This document shows, piece after piece, positions 40,580 to 48,123 of a stretch of 64,000 nt of DNA; positions within the stretch are counted from its first letter, which is position 1; each line of letters begins with the position of its first letter. The stretch is from positions 1 through 64,000 of the forward strand of contig CAZKEF010000028.1 of the NCBI GenBank assembly GCA_964551735.1, in the 5' to 3' direction. Below the pieces are notes generated by a model that was not told the origin of the DNA, ran no database searches, and saw nothing but the letters and a program-made list of their open reading frames with translations. This DNA comes from DAOUAT01 sp964551735 (lineage in GTDB: Bacteria > Chloroflexota > Anaerolineae > CG2-30-64-16). Made by a program: the position numbers and the translations under genes.

Positions 40580-42676
40580 ATGCGTCGTAGATCCTTTTTT
40601 GTACTCACAGCCTTCGTTTTGGCCTTTAGCCTGGCGGCGATCGTCGCGCCCGCGCCGGCCTACGCCGCGGCCTGCGTGTCAACCGGCAGCGGCAACTGGT
40701 CTGACCCGGCCACCTGGACCGCCTGCGGGGGTGTCATCCCGCAGGCGGGTGACACCGTGGCCGTGGCGGCCACGCACGTCGTGACCGTGGACACCGACAC
40801 GGCCGCGTTGGCGGGCCTCACCGTGGATGGCACGGTGATCTTCGATGAGACCGGCACGGGTCGCACCATGACCGTGACCGGGGACCTGACCGTGAACAGC
40901 GGCGGCTCCTTCACCGTAGGGGTCGGCGGCACGGCCACCACCCATGCGCTGATCCTGGGCGGCAACCTGTCGAACAGCGGCGTCCTGGATGCCTCACCTG
41001 CCGGCGCCACCAGCACCATCAATACCACCTTCAACGGCGCCGCCGACCAGGCGATCACCGGTGCTGGCACACCGACGACCCGCTTCAATAAAGTCACCCT
41101 GGACAAGGGCGCGCCCGGCGTCAAGGTGACCTGCGCCTTGCAGACGTCGCTGCGCGGGGGCGCCAACACCGTGACCTGGACCAACGGGACCTGGGAACAG
41201 ACCGCCAACCGGGTTGCCTTCTCCAGCGGGGCCCAGACCATCGGCGCAACCGGCGGGTTGATCCTCAGCGGCACGGGCCGGGCGGACTTCGAGCGGGACC
41301 TGACCGTGAACGGTGTGCTGACGGTGAACTCCACGGGTACGGCGCCCGTCCTGGCGCTGGGCAAGGGCCAGCACACCCTGGAGGTCTTGTCCGGGGCTGT
41401 CGCCACCTTCACGGCCGGCGTCGCGAACATCAACGGCCAGCTTAAGCTGTCGGGCGGGACGACCACCCTGGACGGGGCAATCATCAACCTTGACCCGCAG
41501 GTGGACACGAACTACCTGGGCGCGGCTAAGGACACTTTCTTTGCATCCAAGACGGCCAACCTGGCCATGAGCGCCGGCGCCGTCACATTGATCGATCCGA
41601 TCAACGCGACGGGCAACGGTAAGGATCTGCGGCTGCAAAAGCCTGATGACGGTTACGCGCACACCTTCACGGGCGGCGAGTTCGTGTTCGGTGACGCGAT
41701 TACAACGACCCTGGGCGCGGACGGCTTCGAGGTGGACACCAACGGTAACGACAACCTCTTGTGGGATGTGGTGATCAATGGCCCGACCGCTTCGCCTGAG
41801 ATCAGCCGCACCGTCAAGCTGATGTCCGGCCTGTCGCTGGCTAACGACCTCACCATCAACAGCGGCGGCATCCTGAACGGCAACGGCAAAACGCTCCGTC
41901 TCAAGGGGGACTGGATCAACGACGGCACATATACGGCCAGCGGCGGTAGTGTCGCGTTCAACGGCTCGGCGGCCCAGCAGCTCGGCGGGCTCACGGTGAC
42001 CACCTTCGGCACGTTGACGCTCAACAACGCGGCCGGCGTCACCCTGGGCAACGATGCCACGGTGGATGCCAGCCTGGCGCTGACCACGGGCGATCTCACC
42101 ACCGGCGCCAACACGCTGCTGATGGGCGCGGCGGCCACTTCTTCGGGCCCCGGTGATGTGGTGGGCCACACCAAGCGCACCAGTTTCGCCACGGGCACGC
42201 CTTACAGCTTCGGCAACGGGGATGTTTCGGTGAACTTCGTTTCCGCGGCGACGCTGCCGAGCGAGATGACTGTGACGCTGGTGAAGACCCAGCCGGCCGG
42301 TTTCCCCTACGCGGTGAATCGCACCTACAGCATTGATGCGGTTGGAGCCGACGGTTTCAACGCCACGCTGCGGCTGCGCTACCAGGATTCGGAATTGAAC
42401 CTGTTCGGGGGCGCCACAGAGGACGGGATGTCGCTCTTCCGCTTCGACGGCGTGGACTGGGTCCTCGAGGGCCGCGATGGCTATGATGCCACGGCCAACT
42501 GGGCGGAGAAGCAGAACGTGACTACGTTCTCCGATTGGACCCTCGCTGCCAATACGCCGACCGCGCTCACCCTGCGTGAGTTCCGCTCGGCCACGGCGCT
42601 GCCGGCGGCCAGCGCGCTGCTGGGCCTGCTGGCGCTGGCCGCCGGCCTGGTCGCCGCGCGGCGGTGGCTGAGGTAG
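40580..42676 (+). CDS. Secreted G8-like beta-helix protein with C-terminal anchor
   Basis: 698-aa exported protein. Signal peptide to about residue 30 (PAYAAA), then a G8-like opening (GNWSDPATWTACGGVIPQAGDTVAV) and several hundred residues of Gly/Thr/Asn-rich beta repeats (LTVNSGGSFTVG, LTINSGGILNGN) suggesting a beta-helix, a small C-terminal beta domain, then TLREFRSATA, a hydrophobic stretch and RRWLR. Likely a surface adhesin or stalk-like protein. ATG 40580 follows GGAAGGAGAGCAC. Confidence 0.8.
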   Translation: MRRRSFFVLTAFVLAFSLAAIVAPAPAYAAACVSTGSGNWSDPATWTACGGVIPQAGDTVAVAATHVVTVDTDTAALAGLTVDGTVIFDETGTGRTMTVTGDLTVNSGGSFTVGVGGTATTHALILGGNLSNSGVLDASPAGATSTINTTFNGAADQAITGAGTPTTRFNKVTLDKGAPGVKVTCALQTSLRGGANTVTWTNGTWEQTANRVAFSSGAQTIGATGGLILSGTGRADFERDLTVNGVLTVNSTGTAPVLALGKGQHTLEVLSGAVATFTAGVANINGQLKLSGGTTTLDGAIINLDPQVDTNYLGAAKDTFFASKTANLAMSAGAVTLIDPINATGNGKDLRLQKPDDGYAHTFTGGEFVFGDAITTTLGADGFEVDTNGNDNLLWDVVINGPTASPEISRTVKLMSGLSLANDLTINSGGILNGNGKTLRLKGDWINDGTYTASGGSVAFNGSAAQQLGGLTVTTFGTLTLNNAAGVTLGNDATVDASLALTTGDLTTGANTLLMGAAATSSGPGDVVGHTKRTSFATGTPYSFGNGDVSVNFVSAATLPSEMTVTLVKTQPAGFPYAVNRTYSIDAVGADGFNATLRLRYQDSELNLFGGATEDGMSLFRFDGVDWVLEGRDGYDATANWAEKQNVTTFSDWTLAANTPTALTLREFRSATALPAASALLGLLALAAGLVAARRWLR

Positions 42677-42690
42677 GGCAAGTTGTCGTT

Positions 42691-42747
42691 GTCGGGGCAG
42701 GTTTCTCCGCAGCAACGGGAAGCCTATCGCGTGAAACCCGCCCCGAC
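42691..42747. terminator. Long hairpin after the G8-like gene
   Basis: GTCGGGGCAGGTTTC and GAAACCCGCCCCGAC, 15-base arms with one mismatch, followed by TGTTCGTCCCTTTT. Could be a terminator or a dispersed GCAGGTTT-type palindrome; a related inverted pair lies at 58697-58790. Confidence 0.6.
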
Positions 42748-42767
42748 TGTTCGTCCCTTTTGCGGAC

Positions 42768-42796
42768 TTGTGCCCGGCGCAGCAATGTGCTAAGAT
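42768..42796 (+). promoter_or_regulatory. Promoter of the lamin-tail/RiPP gene run
   Basis: TTGTGC (42768-42773) and TAAGAT (42791-42796), 17-base spacer. Confidence 0.6.
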
Positions 42797-42890
42797 ATTG
42801 ACGTCGGCGTTTGAGACCCGACCGCGAGGCCCGATCCCCCCGCCGCCTTTCGCGCACCTCATCAACCCAGCACACGAGAGGAGCAAGCAC

Positions 42891-43634
42891 ATGAAGGGCA
42901 AATGGTTTTCGGTCGTTTTGGCGTTTATCATCGGTTTGGCTGCTGCCAGTGCAACAGCACTCGGCGCATCGCCATCTGCAGGCGCTGGTGATGTCTTGAT
43001 TGTCGAGGTCGGCGCCGATCCAGCTTCGGCTGCTAGCATCACGGAGCCGGCGGGCGAGTTCTTCGAGATCTTCAACAACACAGCTTCAACCATCAATCTC
43101 AATGGTTGGAAAGTATCTGATAATAGCACAAGCGGTACCATGGAGATCACCTTACCTAGCATTGAGCTAGGGGCAGGTAAGATCTTGGTGGTGATCGCTG
43201 ACGCGGTGACATTGGGGGCACCGAACGGTTATGGATGTGCTGTCACGCCGCTTCACCATCAGCCCGCAGCATGGTTCAACCAGAATCTCTCAAATTCGGG
43301 TGACAGGTTAATCCTGAAGGATGAGCTAGGTAACACGATCGATGCGTTATCATACGGTACTGATACGACGGTGTTCGATCCGGCCGCGCCAGATGTTTTT
43401 GATAACAGCGGCAAGACCCTGCAGCGGATGACTTACAATACGGATTTCACGGACACAGATACGGCTGCAGATTGGGCGGCCTCGTCCGGGAGCGGGAGCC
43501 CTTGTGATGTTGGCCCCAATGTCCTGAGCCTACGAACGCTGACCGCTTATCCGGTGCAGCCAGGGTTGACGTTGCCTCTGGTAGGCTTGCTCACCATAAG
43601 TGGCCTGCTCATCTATCGGCGCAGGAAGGCTTAG
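42891..43634 (+). CDS. Secreted lamin-tail-domain protein with C-terminal anchor
   Basis: 247-aa protein: signal peptide (1-26), one lamin-tail domain (VEVGADPAS...GEFFEIFNNT, LNGWKVSDN), and a tail GPNVLSLRTLTA followed by a hydrophobic segment and YRRRKA. The tail is near-identical in pattern to that of the nuclease. The central part of the gene is visibly more AT-rich than its neighbours. ATG 42891 follows GAGAGGAGCAAGCAC. Three bases separate it from the HprK-like gene, so it may belong to the RiPP-like operon. Confidence 0.82.
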   Translation: MKGKWFSVVLAFIIGLAAASATALGASPSAGAGDVLIVEVGADPASAASITEPAGEFFEIFNNTASTINLNGWKVSDNSTSGTMEITLPSIELGAGKILVVIADAVTLGAPNGYGCAVTPLHHQPAAWFNQNLSNSGDRLILKDELGNTIDALSYGTDTTVFDPAAPDVFDNSGKTLQRMTYNTDFTDTDTAADWAASSGSGSPCDVGPNVLSLRTLTAYPVQPGLTLPLVGLLTISGLLIYRRRKA

Positions 43635-43637
43635 CGA

Positions 43638-44456
43638 TTGGCGACATTACACCTGGCCGGATGGCGCATCCGGCTGACTTGCCGGCCGGAGGCGTTGGCC
43701 AGGGCAGTGAGCGCCCAGTACGCGGCGTTCCTGGACTCCGACGATGGCCCGCCCGACCTGGCCGTGGCCATCACGTTGACGCCGGCGTCGCCGGGCGATT
43801 ACGCCATATCGTCGGTGCTGTTCGAGGCGCAGTTGCGAGCCGATGGGGCCGATCACGTATTTGACGCCCCCGATATTTGTGGTAGAATCTCAGTGTCTCG
43901 GAAAAGTGCCGCGTTGACCGCCCGCAGCGCGGCGCCGTTAGCCGATGTCGAATATTTCCTGCGGATCGCGACGGCGCTGCTGGCTTATGGTCACGATGGG
44001 CTGTTGATCCACGGCTCGGCGCTGCTGGTGGATGGGCAGGTGCATCTGTTCATCGGGCAAAGCGGCAGCGGCAAGACCACCGTGGTCTCCCTGTCGAGCG
44101 GCGCCACTGCGCTGAGCGATGACCTGGTGGTGGTGCGGCGGGAGGCCGGCGGTTGGACGGTCTACGGCACGCCGTTTTGGAACAGCGAGACGACGACACG
44201 CCATGGGCAAACCGCCAGCGGCCCATTGGCAGGCATTTACAAGCTGATCCAGGATCGCGATGTGTTCCTGGCGCCCATGCCGCCAGTCGCTGGGGCTGCA
44301 GAATTGCTGGCCAGTTGCCCGGTGGTGAATGGGCAGCCGGGGCTGTTGGCCGGCGTGTTGGGCCGGTGCCGGGCACTGGCCGCAGCGACGCCGGTGCAGC
44401 AGTTGCATTTTCGGAAGGACGACAGCTTCTGGGCGGTATTGCGTCCGGGGGCCTGA
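43638..44456 (+). CDS. HPr-kinase-like protein of a RiPP-type cluster
   Basis: 272-aa protein. The C-terminal half has an HprK-like P-loop core: LLIHGSALLVDGQVHLFIG, Walker A GQSGSGKTT and an acidic LSDDLVVV strand; the N-terminal ~100 residues are a separate alpha/beta region. HprK-like genes next to PqqD-like genes and small peptides are known (HPr-rel-A-type systems, lasso-peptide kinases). It could phosphorylate or otherwise activate the adjacent precursor peptide. TTG 43638 is the only start compatible with GGAAGG at 43624. The PqqD-like gene follows. Confidence 0.82.
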   Translation: MATLHLAGWRIRLTCRPEALARAVSAQYAAFLDSDDGPPDLAVAITLTPASPGDYAISSVLFEAQLRADGADHVFDAPDICGRISVSRKSAALTARSAAPLADVEYFLRIATALLAYGHDGLLIHGSALLVDGQVHLFIGQSGSGKTTVVSLSSGATALSDDLVVVRREAGGWTVYGTPFWNSETTTRHGQTASGPLAGIYKLIQDRDVFLAPMPPVAGAAELLASCPVVNGQPGLLAGVLGRCRALAAATPVQQLHFRKDDSFWAVLRPGA

Positions 44457-44464
44457 AGTTGCAG

Positions 44465-44749
44465 GTGGGCGTAGTGCAGTCAGACGATGTGCCTCTGCGA
44501 GCGTCCAGCGTGGTGAGCCGTGCGATGGACGGCGAGCTGGTGCTGGTGCATCCGGGGCAGGGGAAGGTGCGGGTGCTGAACGCTGTGGGCGCCCGGCTGT
44601 GGGAGTTGGCCGACGGCGAGCGCACTGTAGCCGACCTGGCGCAGGTGGTTGCTGCGGAATACGAGGTAGACCCGGCGCGTGCTCATGCGGATACGGTGGC
44701 TTTCTGCGCCGATCTCCTGGGCCGCGGCCTGCTATCCCTGGCGAAGTAA
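44465..44749 (+). CDS. PqqD-like peptide-recognition (RRE) protein
   Basis: About 94 aa, PqqD fold: SVVSRAMDGELVLVHPGQGKVRVLN, GARLWELADGERTVADLAQVV, YEVDPARAHADTVAFCADLL. These winged-helix domains bind RiPP leader peptides. The start is uncertain (TTG 44459, GTG 44465 or GTG 44474) because there is no strong Shine-Dalgarno; GTG 44465 is used. It lies between the HprK-like gene and the precursor peptide. Confidence 0.82.
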   Translation: MGVVQSDDVPLRASSVVSRAMDGELVLVHPGQGKVRVLNAVGARLWELADGERTVADLAQVVAAEYEVDPARAHADTVAFCADLLGRGLLSLAK

Positions 44750-44803
44750 AGGGCCAGGGGATCACGCTGAGTTATCTTTTTTACATCTCACAAGGAGGAC
44801 ATC

Positions 44804-44920
44804 ATGGAGAACGTTGATCGCAAGGCTTACGAGCAGCCGGCCGTCGTCTACGAAGCGGACCTCGAGGTGCGCGCGGGGAGTGTGATTCCGCCTGGGCTTC
44901 CCGATCTGTTCGGCGAATGA
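44804..44920 (+). CDS. Candidate RiPP precursor peptide
   Basis: 38-aa peptide too short for routine ORF calling. AAGGAGG (44792-44798) precedes ATG 44804 at ideal spacing. The leader contains YEQP at residues 9-12, fitting the YxxP motif read by PqqD-like RREs in lasso-type systems, then VVYEADLEVRAGS; the C-terminal part VIPPGLPDLFGE is Pro/Gly-rich and a plausible core. No Cys or Thr. It is the last gene after the HprK-like and PqqD-like genes. The cut site and modification are unknown. Confidence 0.75.
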   Translation: MENVDRKAYEQPAVVYEADLEVRAGSVIPPGLPDLFGE

Positions 44921-45084
44921 GACGAGCGCGCCCTGTCATCTCTGCCGGCCACATGCCTGCGGATGGCAGGGGTGACGGGTCGAACGGGCAGCAGCACTTG
45001 TCCGGCGCGTGGCACGGAGGGCGCGCCGCGCACCATCCGAGTCGGCGGCCAGGGCTGTTTTGGTCCGTTGTGTGATTTGGGCCT
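44921..45084 (+). other. Non-coding stretch after the precursor peptide
   Basis: This part of the 356-base gap to the next gene shows no convincing gene. A 71-codon frame from 44963 is Arg/Gly-rich, lacks a Shine-Dalgarno and runs through the terminator at 45085-45136, so it is not called. It holds GC-rich imperfect inverted words (GCCGGCCACATGCC, GGCATG-like) only. Confidence 0.5.
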
Positions 45085-45136
45085 GGACGGGCAAGCCAAC
45101 ATGTTGCTGCAACGTGCTGGCCTGCCCGTTTTTTTG
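45085..45136 (+). terminator. Intrinsic terminator of the RiPP-like operon
   Basis: GACGGGCAAGCC...GGCCTGCCCGTTTTTTT: GC-rich stem with one mismatch and a T7 tract. Confidence 0.85.
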
Positions 45137-45178
45137 TCCACTCTACGCGGCAACCACGCGTTGGTTCGCGCGGAGTAG

Positions 45179-45208
45179 TTGACAACTGCAAGTCGCCGCG
45201 AGTATAAT
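45179..45208 (+). promoter_or_regulatory. Promoter of the duplicated-domain secreted protein
   Basis: TTGACA (45179-45184) and TATAAT (45203-45208), 18-base spacer. Confidence 0.85.
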
Positions 45209-45276
45209 GGGAATGTGTCCCGTTAGCTTCGGCCCTATGCGCACCAGCCGTGCGCGGCCCCACAGGAGAGATGTCT

Positions 45277-46068
45277 ATGAAACGTATCATTTCTACCGCG
45301 CTTGCCGTTGCCTTGCTGCTCGGCCTGGGCGCCCTGGCCGTGCTGGCCCTCCCCGGCGCGCAGGCCACCCTGGCCCCGGCCAACGTCGCCGCCGCGCCGG
45401 TCGCGTTTCAGAGCGCGGCCGCTCCGGATGCGCCGACCATTGGTGAGAAGTACTATGTGATTGGTATGCCGTTGGATGCAGCAGATCAGTTCTCGGGTGC
45501 AACCCCTAGTCTAGGCTTTGATTCCGACGGTCTAGCTGATTTTGTAGGATCTTCGGTGACGCAAGTTTTGCGCTGGAATGCTGGGCGGCAAGACTTTGAT
45601 TCATGGGATCCGGTTGCAGATCGGGGATGGGTTAATGGTGATCCAATTGACATTCCATTTGATCTCGCTATAGGCACTGCGTATTGGCTGCTAGTAGATA
45701 GCAGCGGACCGGGTGTTGTCTCGTTTGTCGGCGATGTGCCTAATGCATACAGTATTGCGTTTACATTCTTAGGTACTGATCCTAGCTGTGCCTATAATCA
45801 GATTACTATCCCTTTGGAACAAGCAGGATTGATCGATGCAGATTTGCTGGCTGACAGCATTGATGCCACGGTTGGCACAATATCTGTCATCCAGGTTTTG
45901 CAGTGGAACCCAGGCCGGCAGGATTTTGACTCATGGGATCCTGTAGCAGATCGAGGTTGGGTGAATGGGGATCCGGTTGATGTTCCTTGGTTAACGCGTA
46001 TCGGCTACCCTTACATGGTTTGCCTAGCTGCTGGTGCAAATGATCAGTCGTGGCCTGTTGCTCCATAA
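45277..46068 (+). CDS. Secreted protein with two tandem WDPVADRGW repeats
   Basis: 263-aa exported protein of unknown family. Signal peptide to about residue 28 (LPGAQA). The mature part consists of two ~110-residue copies, each containing QVL(R/Q)WNxGRQDFDSW and DPVADRGWVNGDP. The signal-peptide DNA is GC-rich like the rest of the window, but the repeat region is much more AT-rich, suggesting a transferred passenger. CAGGAGAG places the start at ATG 45277 rather than 45271. No C-terminal anchor; ends SWPVAP. Confidence 0.75.
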   Translation: MKRIISTALAVALLLGLGALAVLALPGAQATLAPANVAAAPVAFQSAAAPDAPTIGEKYYVIGMPLDAADQFSGATPSLGFDSDGLADFVGSSVTQVLRWNAGRQDFDSWDPVADRGWVNGDPIDIPFDLAIGTAYWLLVDSSGPGVVSFVGDVPNAYSIAFTFLGTDPSCAYNQITIPLEQAGLIDADLLADSIDATVGTISVIQVLQWNPGRQDFDSWDPVADRGWVNGDPVDVPWLTRIGYPYMVCLAAGANDQSWPVAP

Positions 46069-46128
46069 CCGCAGGTGCGTTGTGCAGCGAGATGCTGATA
46101 GTTTCTATGAGGATAAGGAGATCAACCT

Positions 46129-46869
46129 GTGAAAAAACTATCTTTACTTGTATTAGTAACCTGTGTTGTTTCTTTAGTGGCAGCTCCTAGTGCGTTCGCA
46201 GCAGATTGGATCCCAATAGAAGACGCGTGGGGAAGCGCCACTACTAGTGGGAATGGCAACTCGCTGTATGTAGTTTCAGGTGGTGGCGGTTCAGGTTGTG
46301 TAGCAAGTGCAACATCGTACCTCAAATTTGACCTTGGCACTGTTGATCGCGCAATCGAATCCGCAACGTTGAATCTGAAAGTCACTTACGTGAGTTGGGG
46401 TAGTGGAGCTGTTACACTTTCGCTGATGAGTGTAACGGATGATAGCTGGACGGAAACAAGTGTGCGTGTGGATAACCCCGTTGTTATAGAAGAATTGGCT
46501 TCTAAGTCTTGGGCAGCAGGGGCGAAACCAGCAGTGGGCGATGTTGTGACGCTCCAGAGCGTAGTTGGTGCAGATGAACGGCTCATTGATTTTCTTAATG
46601 AACAAGTCAATGACGACCTAACCAAGCTAGCTACCTTGGCCCTGCGTATTACAAGTTGTGCAACTGGTAGTTATGAAGTTGACTTTGGAAGCAGCGAGAA
46701 TGTTGGCAAGGAACCTGCGATGACTCTAGAAGGTCCGCTGGCGGTGAATGTCAGTGTGGCATCAGCACAGCCTGTAACCTCCTGGCCCCTCTACGCGGGC
46801 CTGGCGGCGGTGGCGCTGCTGGCGGTGGCGGGGGTTGGCCTCTCCCGGCGGCGGGCGTCGCTCCGGTAG
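46129..46869 (+). CDS. Secreted DNRLRE/CBM96-like protein with C-terminal anchor
   Basis: 246-aa protein: signal peptide (1-24), a DNRLRE-type beta-sandwich (LKFDLGTVDRAIESATLNLK, DDSWTETSV, PAMTLEGPLAV), and a C-terminal hydrophobic segment plus SRRRASLR. The tail lacks the LxLRxLTA box of the nuclease and lamin-tail proteins but has the same TM-Arg layout. The body is AT-rich while the tail (46770-46869) is extremely GC-rich, so the anchor looks joined to a foreign passenger. GTG 46129 follows AAGGAGATCAACC. Confidence 0.8.
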   Translation: MKKLSLLVLVTCVVSLVAAPSAFAADWIPIEDAWGSATTSGNGNSLYVVSGGGGSGCVASATSYLKFDLGTVDRAIESATLNLKVTYVSWGSGAVTLSLMSVTDDSWTETSVRVDNPVVIEELASKSWAAGAKPAVGDVVTLQSVVGADERLIDFLNEQVNDDLTKLATLALRITSCATGSYEVDFGSSENVGKEPAMTLEGPLAVNVSVASAQPVTSWPLYAGLAAVALLAVAGVGLSRRRASLR

Positions 46870-46905
46870 GGAGTTGCCGGTTCGGATAATTGAGGGTTGT
46901 ATGGG

Positions 46906-46938
46906 ACGGCGGTCACCGCGAGGTGGCCGCCGTTTTTC
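46906..46938 (+). terminator. Intrinsic terminator after the DNRLRE protein
   Basis: ACGGCGGTCACC-GCGA-GGTGGCCGCCGT with one mismatch, then TTTTC. Confidence 0.85.
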
Positions 46939-46989
46939 GTTGTGTGTGGGGAACTGGGTGGTGGGTGATTGGGGGTCCGGGCGACTGGA

Positions 46990-47112
46990 AGTCCGGGCGA
47001 CTGGAAGTCACGGCTACCTTTGCGAAGTCGGCCTGCGCCGACTCGAACGCAGTCCACGCAGGTGGACTCTGCAAAGGTGGCCGCGGTTTCAACCGCCGGG
47101 AAAGCGAAATTG
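46990..47112. repeat. Y-shaped palindromic repeat left of the RAYT gene
   Basis: Outer arms CACGGCTACCTTTGC and GCAAAGGTGGCCGCGG enclose two side hairpins, GTCGGCctgcGCCGAC and AGTCCACgcaGGTGGACT. It lies 46 bases before the transposase start. Two direct CGGGCGACTGGAAGTC 16-mers precede it. Confidence 0.85.
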
Positions 47113-47157
47113 TGGTATCCTTATCGCAATGGGAAATAACGAAAGAGGGAGGCAGTT

Positions 47158-47598
47158 ATGCGCACACCGTATACGCAGCTTTATGTGCATCTGGTTTGGG
47201 CCACTTGGGATCGGCTGCCGCTGATCACCGAGGAGATTGAGGCGCGGTTGTATGCAGCGATCGCTGCGAAGTGCCGCGAGCTCAAGTGCATCCCCCTGGC
47301 CATCGGCGGCGTGGCGGATCATGTGCATGTGTTGGTGCGCTTGCACACCACGGTCGCTATCGCGACGTTGGTCAAAGAGATCAAGGGCGCATCCTCGCAC
47401 CTGGTGACACACGTGATCACACCCGATCAACCGTTCAAATGGCAGGGCGCGTACTCAGCGTTCACCCTCTGGAAGGCCGACGCGCCCCAGGTGGCGGCTT
47501 ATATTGGGAACCAGAAGACGCATCACGCAACAGGCGACCTGGTGGCTGAGTGGGAGCAGGTTGCTGCAGAAGAGGCCGAGGACGCGGCGGAAGCGTGA
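47158..47598 (+). CDS. REP-associated tyrosine transposase (RAYT, IS200-like TnpA_REP)
   Basis: 146-aa Y1/HUH single-strand transposase. Seen: MRTPYTQLYVHLVWATWDR opening, the HUH motif in ADHVHVLVRLH, and the nucleophile Tyr in VAAYIGNQKTHH. RAYTs act on REP-type palindromes; here the gene is flanked on both sides by copies of one palindromic family (46990-47112 and 47603-48105), the expected arrangement of a RAYT with its substrate. ATG 47158 follows GAGGGAGGCAGTT. Confidence 0.92.
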   Translation: MRTPYTQLYVHLVWATWDRLPLITEEIEARLYAAIAAKCRELKCIPLAIGGVADHVHVLVRLHTTVAIATLVKEIKGASSHLVTHVITPDQPFKWQGAYSAFTLWKADAPQVAAYIGNQKTHHATGDLVAEWEQVAAEEAEDAAEA

Positions 47599-47602
47599 GT
47601 GG

Positions 47603-48105
47603 TTCCGGGCGACTGAAGTCACGGCCACCCCTGCGAAGTCGGCCTGCGCCGACTGGCGGGAGTCCATGAAGATGGACTTCGCAGAGGTGGCCGCGGTTTT
47701 AACCGCNNNNNNNNNNNNNNNNNNNNNNNNNNNNNNNNNNNNNNNNNNNNNNNNNNNNNNNNNNNNNNNNNNNNNNNNNNNNNNNNNNNNNNNNNNNNNN
47801 NNNNNNGGTGGCCGCGGTTTTAACCGCCGGGGGTTCCGGACCGGACCGGACCGGGCGACTGAAGTCACGGCCACCCCTGCGAAGTCGGCCTGCGCCGACT
47901 GGCGGGAGTCCATGAAGATGGACTTCGCAGAGGTGGCCGCGGTTTTAACCGCCGGGGGTTCCGGACCGGACCGGACCGGGCGACTGAAGTCACGGCCACC
48001 CCTGCGAAGTCGGCCTGCGCCGACTGGCGGGAGTCCATGAAGATGGACTTCGCAAAGGTGGCCGCGGTCACATGCGGTGTAGTTTCCCGTTTAACCGCCG
48101 GGGGG
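47603..48105 (+). repeat. Tandem array of the RAYT palindrome, 125-bp period, with assembly gap
   Basis: At least three units of about 125 bp (phase points 47610, 47856, 47981). Each unit has GTCGGCctgcGCCGAC and AGTCCATgaagATGGACT side hairpins enclosed by GGCCACCCCTGCGAAG / CTTCGCAGAGGTGGCC arms, then GGTTTTAACCGCC and GGACC micro-repeats. The last unit is interrupted after GCGGT by CACATGCGGTGTAGTTTCCCG. True copy number is unknown because of the N run. Confidence 0.88.
47707..47806. other. Assembly gap (100 N)
   Basis: Exactly 100 N inside the tandem repeat, the usual placeholder for a gap of unknown size. The array is probably collapsed here. Confidence 0.98.
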
Positions 48106-48123
48106 TTCCCAGGAAACTTCGCT

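Noticed and set aside
40994..43162. 722-codon open frame on the - strand
   Set aside because: Crosses two opposite-strand genes with clear signal peptides and a hairpin; composition is shadow-like.
43638..44920. Complete lasso-peptide cluster
   Set aside because: No asparagine-synthetase-like cyclase or transglutaminase-like leader protease within reach, and the precursor has no acidic residue 7-9 positions after an obvious N-terminal Gly; reported only as a RiPP-like cluster.
44963..45178. 71-codon open frame after the precursor peptide
   Set aside because: No Shine-Dalgarno, and it runs through the intrinsic terminator at 45085-45136.
47603..48105. Possible CRISPR array
   Set aside because: Units are 125 bp, internally palindromic and contiguous with no unique spacers; no cas genes. 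They match the RAYT repeat family instead.
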